64,000 bases of DNA, taken from positions 558,001 to 622,000 of the forward strand of contig SNVD02002702.1 in NCBI GenBank assembly GCA_013180625.2. The letters are read 5' to 3'. The first letter of the stretch is position 1. Each line of letters begins with the position of its first letter. The stretch is from Boswellia sacra (lineage: Eukaryota > Streptophyta > Magnoliopsida > Sapindales > Burseraceae). The notes beneath the pieces were generated by a model. It was not told the DNA's origin, searched no databases, and was given only the letters and a program-made list of their open reading frames with translations. A program made the translations under genes and the position numbers. Positions 35,165-45,129 of the stretch are shown here, one piece after another.

Positions 35165-35301
35165 GGTTTCAATGGGGACCGCATCTGCTGAAATGTCCCC
35201 TCAGAACACGACCAGGCTCAGAAGGAATTAAAAAAAAAAAAAGATTAAAAAAAAAACATTACGACATTTGTGGACAGTCAAAGTGGGTCCCCATTGAAAC
35301 C
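35165..35301. repeat. 16-bp inverted repeat at the 3' end of the TIR gene
   Basis: GGTTTCAATGGGGACC at 35165-35180 is the exact reverse complement of 35286-35301, which lies inside exon 2 of the TIR gene. The spacer holds two poly-A tracts (plus strand). A transcript extending past the stop codon could fold back here. Confidence 0.85.
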
Positions 35302-35708
35302 AGGTTCCATTAGCCTCTACTCGCTTCAGTAGTTGCTCGAAACACGACTTTCCTGCAACCAGTAGCTTCTCCAAATTCGCGAGTCTTGAACCTAAAGGAT
35401 GCAATTCGTTTGATATGTATTTAACAATCTCTGCGATAACTTGTGTCTCCCGCCTGCAACATCAAAAACAGACCGTATTAGTTACAATTACTTAATTCAA
35501 ATGCATCTAAAATCCTCAATTTATAAATCTCTATATATTAATATATCCCCTCTACCTCCCTCTTTGTTCGCATATTAAGTTTTTAATCTTCAATTTTATG
35601 GGTAAATCATTATGCTACTACTACTTTTAGGATTCACTTATGATCATTAATTAAAGTCATTCGTAACTCCATTTCATGTTTATTTATATCATACTAACAA
35701 GACATCCA

Positions 35709-35749
<41 letters not shown>

Positions 35750-37074
35750 CACTATATACATCTATATCATCCTATACATAGTAAACCCAATCAATTCAAT
35801 TAAGAAACCATATAACATTATTTCTTTAACTTCTCTACTTTGGATCCCAAACATAAATATAAATTTCCATAAAATCATATTGCACATATATTATATACTA
35901 CTGGTTTCTTAATCATACTTTTTCCTTTTCCTTTCTCTCCGTAATGTTATTAACTCAAACATTTTTTTCTCCTTTGCTTAATTTTTCTCATTAATATGTT
36001 TGTTTTCTCCGTTTCTTTTTCATTTGGATCGAAGCTCCAATCATCATTTCATCCCAATTAGTATGTAGTTATTATTTTCCAGGATTTGTCTACATTTTGA
36101 TTATTTTCCAGGATTTGTCTACATTTTGATTATTAAACTCTCACATGCTAATCAGACAAACAATTTCTCACCTTACCTGCCTATCCTTCTAGATGAAGTC
36201 TAAATGGAAAACTAGTCTTCCCATGTTTTCAGGAGGTATCACAACGACACTGAACAGCGCATGCATGCCGATAATGTAGAACGTTATTAAGGAAGCAAGT
36301 TCTTAGCCATCAATCATTAACTTCATGAAATCTAAGCTTAGCTAATCTAATTACACATTCTTTTGGTTTGTTGGTTGCTCATGAAATATTCCTACTTGAA
36401 AAAAAATCATAGACATTCACCAAGGAACAAGAAAAATAAATAAATAAAGTACCATGAGAAATATGGCTAGCTAATCCTTGAATCCTAAAAGTCATGCTCT
36501 CATTTTGACGACCAACCTCTCTAGCTCTTATAAACAAGAAGAAATAAGTGTCCTGTTGGTTGTGTAAGAAATAATGTCTTTATTAAATTGAAAAAAGAAA
36601 AAAGAGAAGATAATTTTACCTTCCTTTCAAATCCCATCCGGCAAGACCAGCTGCCTTTTCTAAAACTTCCCTCCACATTTGTACCTTTTCTGTATTATGC
36701 TTAAAAGTTTCTGCATGTCTAGCAAAGGCTTTTTGAAAGCTACCTTCTTGTTTCCTTATGGTTGATGGATCAACGTGGCAGAAAATTGGAATGACTGTCT
36801 GTTCCCTTACACTACCATGAATAATCTTAACGAGTTCATCCAAACACCGAGTGGAATGCGCGTAGTTTGTTGAGAAAATCACAATTAAAAATCTTGACTC
36901 TTCAATTACTTGACTTCCTAGTTCATTGCCACCTCTAAATACACTGATCCCTTTTTTTTTCAAACCAGTATATAGATGATCTGCAAAGTTATTTTCTGTG
37001 TCTTCACTGTTGAAGTTTAGACAAACATCATACTTCCAATGAGGAGTGCCTGAAGAGACTCTTTGGGTACTCAT
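35228..37074 (-). CDS. TIR-only (TIR-X) immune-type protein, two exons
   Basis: Likely a cytoplasmic TIR-domain protein of the plant immune-receptor superfamily without NB-ARC or LRR. The exons are 37074-36620 and 35453-35228; the intron (35454-36619) has GT-AG ends and a phase that rebuilds Arg. The protein is 226 residues. The TIR domain spans about residues 13-150: WKYDVCLNFNSEDTENNF matches the usual DVFLSFRGEDTRNNF block but has lost RG. NYAHSTRCLDELVKI keeps the conserved Glu (residue 80) where TIR NADases have their catalytic Glu. PIFCHVDPSTIRKQEGSF and AAGLAGWDLKG follow. The stretch between NEL and IEES is about nine residues shorter than usual, removing much of the BB-loop region. 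Exon 2 adds IAEIVKYISNEL as in the linker to NB-ARC of full-length receptors, then ends in VFFLIFFFF at a poly-T tract. Either a real truncated TIR-X gene or a decaying receptor remnant. Confidence 0.75.
35709..35748. repeat. (TA)n microsatellite in the TIR-gene intron
   Basis: About 18-19 TA units without interruption, within the intron of the TIR gene. Confidence 0.95.
36071..36128. repeat. Exact 29-bp tandem duplication
   Basis: Two identical adjacent units (36071-36099 and 36100-36128) lie in the TIR-gene intron. They look like a recent slippage or duplication event. Confidence 0.95.
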
Positions 37075-37689
37075 TTTTGTGAACTAAGCTTGTTTAGACA
37101 AAAAATTTCCTTCAATATTAACCCTGAAAATTGGAAAAAAAAAAAAGTGACTTCCCTATACATAACAAAGATGATCCAAATTATCCATCATCTATGTAAT
37201 TGAACTTAGTTAAAAATATTTAGCTAGCAAGAAAATAAGGTGTAAGCAATATGTATCCATAAAATACTTTTGACATCCACTTTTTAACAAAAAGTTATAT
37301 TTCAAACCGTCCATAAATCAAAATCTTAATTTCCTTATGGATCCCTTAATCATAAACCCATAAACTCACAGTACAACAAATATTTAATCTTAAAAGGTAG
37401 AAACAACTCATATCATCTTTGCCTAACAGCTTACATCGTTGAGAGATTATTGTACTATGACGATCTTTGGAATTCCTATATCGATCTGAATTACAGTATG
37501 AATTCCTATGTTTGAGCATTGAACACAATTTTTACATCGCTAGGCTTGTGTCATTTAGCTCAAGTTGACCGTCCAGAACAAGCATCGATGTCGATGATCT
37601 TCAATTAAGCCACATACTCAACAAAAAGCCCTCAAAAGGAAAGTTACAAAAGGTTTGCATCATTCTTAACCTATTTTTAATAGAATTAT
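37075..37689. other. Upstream region of the TIR gene
   Basis: AT-rich sequence upstream of the TIR start codon. No clear TATA box could be assigned. No gene is seen. Confidence 0.35.
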
Positions 37690-38060
37690 GAATGCTAAAA
37701 AGTTAAAAGACGCATGAATTGAAAATTCTGAAAAGGGAGTTTGAAGGTTCAAGCAAAGCCATCTCTAGTAACTTGCAATCACCATGGAGAGACCTTTGAT
37801 AAACTATGAAAGAAATTGAAAGCACTCGACAATTTTTCTCCGATGGTAACAGAAATTATTAACCAAACTAAAAGCCTTAATGATGACGCTTTGGATACCC
37901 TTCTAACCATTGACGACTGATATTCCAGATAAAACAATAATCAAGAAAAGTTTAAGTAGTTTGCCTCCAAAATTTGATCACATAACTGTTGTAATTGAAG
38001 AATCCAAAGATTTGACAAAAAATGCTGTTCACAGAGCAACAGCCAACAGGGTATCCTGCA
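37690..38060 (+). pseudogene. copia gag (UBN2-type) relic
   Basis: Pieces of copia gag appear in different frames: LKILKREFEG near 37705, MVTEIINQTKSLNDDALDTL at about 37843-37902, and DIPDKTIIKKSLSSLPPKFD followed by HITVVIEESKDL at about 37918-38017. These match the order of a copia gag central region (REFE..., VNQ.KS.G, ..V.KIL.SLPPKFD, ..IEESKDL). No LTR or pol is seen next to it, so it is an isolated fragment. Confidence 0.75.
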
Positions 38061-39699
38061 TGTTATATTTAATCTAAACTATCCAAATCTTTCCTCATTC
38101 CATGCCACTAAGCAAATTTATTTTTGAAGCAATAGCTTGAACGTTTAGTTTCTTGAATTTTCTTAATTCCCTGAACTTGTGCTAAGCCTTGTAAAAACAA
38201 CTCAAGTACCATAAGTTTATTTACATATTAAAAAAAAAAAAGGGTTGCTATCTAATCTTATTCTGTAACAAGCTAAGTTAAGCAGATCCATCAGCTTGTT
38301 GAACCAAAAAATAAAATTGAAGTAAAATTCAAAAACAACGAGTAACATTTAAGGGATCCAAAGAACGTGCAGAAACTTACGGTCTTGAGGGTTTTTGCAG
38401 CAGTCCGATTCTGAAACTTTTAACCGAAATCAATGAGATTGTTGGAGAGAACGCAATGAAGGTCAGGTCAATCAATTTTTGTCCCCTTTCTGTCTTCACA
38501 AAAGGAAAATACCAAGAGCTTTCCACGAAAATTCCACTATAACTTTTATTAATATTTTTCATACTTGCCTGGCCTTTTTCTTTTTTTGACTCTGAGATTC
38601 TTTATTGTTTTCGCCATTGCAGACCCACAGGCCCCGACAGAATAATATTATAAAATACGTGTAACTCTAACTTGATCAGTTTGCAGGCACGTGGATTTGG
38701 TTTTCCCGTAACTCGGGGTATGGATCTTAAACTTATGTTTAAACATAAATATAACGCTAAGAGATATTTTAAAATAAAATTTTACGTACATTTTTTAACA
38801 TTGATCTCGTTAAATTTAATAGTTAATAATTAAGATTAAAAGTTAAAAGATTATATTTAATTTTCAACTCATCAAATATTTTAATCATTAGATTTTATGA
38901 ATCAATAATTAAAAATTTTTATCTGACTATTTATTATATATACAATTAGAATTAAAGTTGAAGAAAATTTATGAGTAAGTGATTTATAAGATTGATTTTT
39001 AAAATGTGAACACAATGACTAAATTCAACATGATCTTGTAGACAATTTCCTAATTTATAAGCAATTCTTTAAATTATTTTTTAATATTTAAATCCTTTCG
39101 ATGATTTTAATATCATATTTAAATTATAATTTTAAATTTAATTTAAATATTATATTATAAATTAATAGATATATTTAAAATTAAAAAATTAAATAATTAA
39201 GAAAACTATTATAGGGTGACATCACTAAAATGATTGGGGGCGATGACTGATCTACTACACATTAGGTAATATCAAAGGGATAGAGTGATAAACAGCAGCT
39301 TTCAGTCGCTAAAAGAAGTCAAAGATTTAACGGCCAAATCTTCTTAAATTTTTCTGCTGTAAACATTGGCGCTTAATAACTTTAATTTATGCCAGTGACT
39401 TTTAGATTAGCGACCACCAATTATTTGGGCAATGGTGCTAAACTCGAACATCGGAGGGGCCAGGTCACCGAGACGATTAGCCGCGGCCCGCGGGCAATGG
39501 CTGTTGTCTGATGATTGTCTTCTTTTGGTTAAAAATTATTTTTAATTAATTAATTTAAAAAAATTTGTTATGTAAAGTTATTTTGTGGTTGAATATAATT
39601 TTAGAGGGATAGTTTTGGTTTTTGAATGCATTGAAAATTAATTTTGAAAAGTTTTTTCTCACCTTCATTTATAATCTAATACAAAAATAGTGGGTTGAT
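38061..39699. other. Intergenic, no gene assigned
   Basis: At 38377-38562 a 61-residue minus-strand frame ends close to a donor-like CCGTAAGTTTC (about 38375-38385). It could be a leader exon of the TIR gene, but nothing confirms it. Around 39470-39500 there is a short GC-rich patch (GCCGCGGCCCGCGGGC). The rest is AT-rich. Confidence 0.35.
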
Positions 39700-39719
39700 A
39701 GGCTAATAAAAAATTATAT

Positions 39720-39860
39720 TGGGCAAAAGGCTGGGCTGGAGAGGCCAGGCCTAATTTTTGTGGGCTTCACAGGCCTACATGCCAGCTAAGTGTGGTACTG
39801 AAAAATGTCGGCCTGGACCTGGCCCAAGAGCAGGAGGCTAGGGCAGGCCGGGCACCTCTT
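39720..39860. repeat. GGCCTGG-rich patch, probably hAT-derived
   Basis: A GC-rich stretch with many GGCCTGG, GGGCTGG and CAGGCC words stands out from AT-rich flanks, in the style of short hAT-derived elements. No paired ends or target duplication were found, so the class is a guess. Confidence 0.35.
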
Positions 39861-41047
39861 ATTTATTTATTTATATAATTTTTGTTTTTATATTTTTTCA
39901 ATTTCTTACTTTTTTTAATAATTTAAAAATTTTTGTTATTATTATAAATTTAAAAAATTGAAAATAATTTAATAATTTAAAGACAACACTTGAAAATAAT
40001 TAAAAAAGGAATACTTTATATTATTAATAGAAATTCTAAACAATTAAAAATAATTTAAGATACAACACTTCGTAAAAAAAATGTTATTATTAATAGAAAT
40101 TTGAAAAAAATTAACAATAATTAAGAGACAACGTTGATAATAATTTAAAAGAAAAAATATTTCATTAATACAAGTATAATATAATGTTAGAGATAAGTAT
40201 AACACTATAGTTTGCAAACTAATTTGGCACCCACCTGTCTACCATTTGCATTTATCTATTCTAATTACAAAATTCTTACCAAATATAAAAGCACTATTCT
40301 AAATTACAATAAATTTAAGAATCATCCTCAACATTTACATTAAAATTATGAAGACAAGAGAGAGTTTGAGATTAGAGAATAAAAGTCTTCGTCTCTATGA
40401 AAACTTCTTTTTTTGGTCTCTTTGTAATGTTGTGCAAATAGCGTAAGATTAAATGGTTAGATATTATGAATTTTACCGTTAGATTAATGTTGGCATATGT
40501 TGTCTATTTCAGACTCTTTTGAATGGCAAGTTACATTTCAAATTGACGTGCTTGTAACGTGTTGAATTTGCGGTGTTACAACAATAATCCATTAGCATTT
40601 TGATAACTTACCATAACTCACTACCTATGAACAATTTCAAAGAGGATCGACAACACTAACTGCAAGAGAAGGAAATTCAATGTTCTCTCATTCATTTAGA
40701 TTTATCATGAACCATATTCTGTCAGCTCAAGTAAGCTTACATTAGCACATCCCTTATGTCGAAGCTTCAATCTGTTCCGAAATTGGCTGTGGCAGCTCTT
40801 GTCTACTATTTCGTTTAGAGTTAATTGCCAAGCTGCAATTCTGATCATCTACTACATCGAAGTCAGCTACTCAACTTTAAGATACAACTTTTTGGGTAGT
40901 CATGAATCCAAACTGGATAAGGTGAAAACTTAGAATTAGCCTTAAACCAATGTAACGTCTCAAACTGTTTTTCAGAAAAGCACTAATGCAACTCATCTAA
41001 CCTTCATTTCCGTATTCGATTTGTTAAATATGAATAGGATCTTTCTT
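39861..41047. other. Intergenic, no gene seen
   Basis: AT-rich to about 40600, then more balanced sequence downstream of the mTERF pseudogene that may be its old 3' region. No recognisable frame. Confidence 0.4.
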
Positions 41048-42175
41048 TTACCTTGACGAAAATCTCTCTGCTGACACACTTAACAGCTTGTTGATTGGCA
41101 TTCCTTCGCCTAAAGTTTTCTTCTTCCCTTCGAACCTATGCTTAATCCTATCATCAAGCTTGTATAGCCTAGAAATGCAGGAAAAGCCAAGAGCTCTCCA
41201 ACTTTGTGACCCATCCCTTTGATCAAATACTCCATCTTCTCCTCCAAGAACTATGATTCTACTGCAGTATTTGAGGATGCTTTTTGCTTATGAAGAGTAT
41301 GTCTGCAAAAGATAACCCGTAACTCAAGAATACTCCAATCACCTTTTGCATGTTATCACAGCTCGTTCTGGTCACGGCTCCCATTGCTGCAGTCATTTCC
41401 TTTGTTCTATATTCATACCCAATCTTCGCCAAAAACAGAAGCTCATGTGCAACGTTATCAAAGGCCAGGGCAAGAAATAATGGTGCCTTTGTCAAGAACT
41501 GGAAGATATCATTGGAATCCAGACCACATTGTCTGGGATGTAATTTCCTCTCCCGGCTAGCTCTAATGACACCTGGGAACACAAGAATTATCTTGAATAT
41601 TTCCTGATCATTTAAGCCAGCAAAAGACTAAGAACTCAACATGCTTCTCTAAATGTTTCACACTGTGATTCAAGACTAGCGAGAATTTCCGCAACACAGT
41701 ACCTACAGCATCAACATCACCCCCACTCAACTCTTAAGAAAGCAAATCCGTGGAATCAGCTGAGTCTCCAAATTATAATTGAGAATCCTCGGACGCCTTA
41801 CAATTATCTCACTGCCCCCAGAGGGCTTCAAGAAAGCCAATGTTCTTTCAATTTCTTCCGTTGCCTTGGGACGTATACCCCCAGTTAAGTTAGCAGTACT
41901 GTTGAGAACATGAACAATCTTTTCTTCAGGAACGCCATGTTGAAGAAGTAGCCTAACCTTTTGATCAAACCCCACCAAGAATCTTGTCTCAGTTGCAGCC
42001 AAAAGGCGTTGGAGGAGGGAGACCGTGGGGAAAGTCGGTTGGGGTGCCCGAAGGGGCTTCCATTCAGCGTGGAGTGCTAGGATATTGGAAACTCCGGTGA
42101 CTCGGTTGATGAAACTAGGTGGGTTTTAGGGGCTTCTTGTATTTGGAATCGGTGGAACGCTTTTTGTGTTGGAGC
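41048..42175 (-). pseudogene. mTERF-family pseudogene
   Basis: mTERF proteins are organelle-targeted nucleic-acid-binding proteins made of about 30-residue helical repeats. The minus strand gives LVGFDQKVRLLLQHGVPEEK, EEIERTLAFLKPSG and VRRPRILNYNLETQLIPRI (42002-41730), then in a second frame DAVGTVLRKFSLVLNHSVKH, then in a third FAGLNDQEIFKIILVFPGV. It continues with QCGLDSNDIFQFLTKAPLFL, IGYEYRTKEMTAAMG and ILFISKKHPQILQ (41582-41259). After a stop at about 41259 the homology goes on as EEKMEYLIKGMG, LLAFPAFLGY and TLGEGMPINKLLSVS to 41048. At least three breaks (frameshifts near 41728 and 41625, a stop near 41259) separate these pieces, so no full protein can be made. The N-terminal transit peptide region near 42000-42175 is too decayed to define a start. 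Confidence 0.88.
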
Positions 42176-42840
42176 AAGCTCTGCCTTTTACATGATTTAC
42201 GATGGGCTGCTTTTGAGCCAGGCCCATTATGATTTTTGCTGTACATAATCCGCAAATGGTGTTGTTACGTTATACTTATAATATTGAATAATATGTTAGC
42301 ATAGTTATTAGTCATATTTATTCTCAATTTAATATTAAGTGATGCAATATATCTTAACAAATTATCGAGTTCCCAAATTGTGGAATTAAAGTTATCAAAG
42401 TTGGTGAGCAGCCTTTACAGTTTGACGCTTTAATTTATCACTTGACACTTTGGTTAATGGAAAAAAATGACCAAAAAAAAAGAAATTGACTAAATTTTAA
42501 GAGACACCCTAAATTTTATCTTTTTGTAATTTTTTTCAAAGAATTTAGAAGAAGTATCAAAATAAACCGAAAAGTATGTTATAAAAATAAATAGACGCTA
42601 AAAATTCGTATATCATAACTTTATGTAATATTTGATGCATCCGATAGTTTTTAATATAACATCCAACAACATTTAACATAGAGTATATAATAAGAAAGAG
42701 CTATAGTATGGAAATTTTTCAAAATTACTGCATTTATCAGCCATTGGAATCAGTATTATTATTATTATTATTAAAAAATAAAATAATTTCGCCCGATATT
42801 CCCTATTAGCACAACAAAACTGAAGGTCGAATACAAAGAA
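42176..42840. other. Intergenic between the mTERF pseudogene and ATXR6
   Basis: AT-rich with an ATT-type trinucleotide run at about 42751-42772. The two loci are head to head. No gene is seen. Confidence 0.4.
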
Positions 42841-42916
42841 GCCACGTGGCGGGAGCAAAAAAAACCCATTCGCGCGAAAACCACGTTTCCCGCGAAACCA
42901 AAATAGCCCGCGAAAA
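42841..42916 (+). promoter_or_regulatory. G-box and three E2F-like sites upstream of ATXR6
   Basis: The palindrome GCCACGTGGC (42841-42850) contains a CACGTG G-box. It is followed by three E2F-type sites: TTCGCGCGAAAA (42869-42880), the palindromic TTTCCCGCGAAA (42886-42897) and GCCCGCGAAAA (42906-42916). They lie 86-133 bases upstream of the ATG. Published work, as I recall it, describes ATXR5/ATXR6 as S-phase genes under E2F control, which agrees with this arrangement. Confidence 0.8.
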
Positions 42917-43001
42917 CCAACAACTTGCCATTGCCTTTGCCTCCGCCTCCACTGTTAAATCAACCAAGCTCTCCCTCTCCCTCTCTCTCAATCTCAATCC
43001 G

Positions 43002-45129
43002 ATGGGTTCTTCACGAAGAACGACAACGATGATTCGGCGGCGCAGAACAGAGGCTCCAAACCCACATTCGGACCCTCCATTTGCGGATTACGACGACGCT
43101 TGCTGCCAGAAATGCGGGTCCGGCGACTCCCCCGCCGAGATGCTTCTCTGCGACAAGTGTGATAAGGGTTATCACCTCTTTTGCCTCACACCCATTCTCG
43201 TTTCTGTGCCCAAAGGCTCTTGGTTTTGCCCTTCTTGTTCCATCCACAAAACGCCCAAGTGTATGTTCATTTCCATTGCTTCTTTTATTTTATTAAATTT
43301 ATTTTTGAATGTTTGACGCATTATTTGATCCAAATTTTGATTTTTTATTGACTTTTATGATGATAAGGAAATGAAATTATTGATTTAGGTGGATGATAAA
43401 ATGTAAAATAAATAAAATTGTATTTAATTTCAATAAAATGGCTTTGAAATGTCTTGACCTTAACATTTTTATTGTTCTCAATGCAGCTTTTCCACTTGTT
43501 CAAACTAAAATTATTGATTTCTTTCGCATCCAAAGGACTCCAGACTCAACCCAGAAACTAAGTCAAGGTAGTCGGAAATTTTTAGTTCTTTCTCTTTTTG
43601 GGTACGTTTTATTTTTCATTTCTACTTTATTGGTTCACGTTGAGGTTGAGATTTCATTAAAGTTTGCATTTTGTTTTATTAGAAATCTTGAGAAAGCGAA
43701 AGCGAGCTAGTAGTTTAGTGATGTCAAAGAAGAAAAGGAAACTGTTGCCATTCAATCCAACTGAGGATCCTGAGAGGAGATTACAACAAATGGCATCACT
43801 GGCCACAGCTCTGAGAGCTTCTGGAACAGAATTTAGTAATGAGCTCACTTATGTTCCTGGCATGGCACCACGGTCTGCAAATTGTGCAGCTTTTGAGAAG
43901 GAAGGAATGCAGGTAATTAAGAGCACAAAATTTTTTGAATTTATAGCATGTTATGTATGAAATTAATGTAATGTTAGAAATAAGCTCGCTTGTTCTTATA
44001 TTTTGCCATATTATCTGCTTAGATAAAAATTAAAATTTGTAAAATTTTATTCAACTGCATTTCAGGTATTGTCAAAGGAAGATACCGAAACATTAAATTT
44101 ATGCAAAAGCATGATGAACAGAGGGGAATGGCCTCCCCTGATGGTTGTTTATGATCCTAAGGAAGGGTATGTAGAAATTCATAAATTAACCAAGCTGATT
44201 TTTAACATATTTGGTTCCTTAGCTTGGAAAAAATGCTTATTTGTTTGAAAATTGTAACAGATTCACGGTACAGGCAGATAGATCTATAAAAGATTTAACA
44301 ATAATTACGGAATATGTTGGAGATGTTGATTACTTGAAGAATCGTGAATATGATGATGGTGATAGTACAATGACCCTGCTCTATGCTACTAATCCCTCTA
44401 AAAGCCTTGTTGTTTGTCCTTACAAGCATGGCAACATTGCCCGCTTTATAAATGGCATCAATAATCACACAGTGTAAGTTCATTTTTCAGCATTGAATTC
44501 AGACTTTCTAAACCCTATGTCCTTAAGCCTCCACAAAATTCAATAAATTGAACTGTCCACAGTAGAGGGTTAACGGTTAACCTATAAACTGAGTTGCATT
44601 TTGAATGCTGCATATTGTTTACTACTGAACTTTTACTGGAAATGGCATCAAAACAAGATTTGGCTAGCAAACCAAGGTTGTACGGTTGATGCTCAGTTTT
44701 CTGAATTTTTTATTTCAAATTTGCCATTGCTATCAATGAAAAAATGCTCTTTTCTCCTTGTCTAAGCGAAACAAAAGTGTTTAGAAGTAAGACCATGGAT
44801 AGGCATTTTGTAATTATAAACAGCCTAAGGAATGATAAATGGCATCATTTAGATGCACCAAGAACAAAATGGACTCGAGGACACTCGTTTTCCATTGAGC
44901 TTGGAAAATTTTCAAAAGAAGTATTAGAGTTTTTGTTTCAATCTAATGTGAACACGGCCTCTTATGCAGGGAGGGGAAAAGAAAGCAAAATCTGAAATGT
45001 GTCAGATATGCTGTGAATGGCGAGTGCCGGGTTCTGCTGATTGCAAACAGAGATATAAGAAAGGGAGAAAGGTTGTATTATGATTACAATGGATATGAAC
45101 ATGAGTACCCAACTGAGCACTTCGTTTAA
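43002..45129 (+). CDS. ATXR6: Histone H3K27 monomethyltransferase, ATXR6-type, six exons
   Basis: Nuclear enzyme that adds one methyl group to H3 Lys27 during replication, keeping heterochromatin silent and preventing re-replication. Exons: 43002-43260, 43487-43567, 43683-43912, 44066-44166, 44261-44473, 44970-45129; all introns are GT-AG and the phases join to 347 residues. A PHD finger (about 34-79) has CQKCGSGDSPAEMLLCDKCD and HLFC...WFCPSC. A PCNA-binding box QTKIIDFF (92-99) follows, then a basic segment KRKRASSLVMSKKKRK. The SET domain runs from about 227 to the end, with IITEYVGDVDYL, GNIARFINGINNH, LLIANRDIRKGE and LYYDYNGYEHEYPTEHFV. Length and absence of a plastid-targeting extension fit ATXR6 better than ATXR5. 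The ATG at 43002 is the first in frame; upstream extension would need a non-ATG start. No break is seen. Confidence 0.95.

Noticed and set aside
35709..35748. Long TA run considered as a matrix-attachment or origin signal
   Set aside because: A plain microsatellite explains it and nothing nearby supports another role.
42846..43001. N-terminal extension of the ATXR6 frame by 52 codons
   Set aside because: It would need a GTG start, and it covers the E2F-site promoter region; the ATG at 43002 gives the length expected of ATXR6.
44744..44995. 83-codon frame in ATXR6 intron 5
   Set aside because: It crosses the acceptor of exon 6 in a different frame from the SET domain and has no motif.
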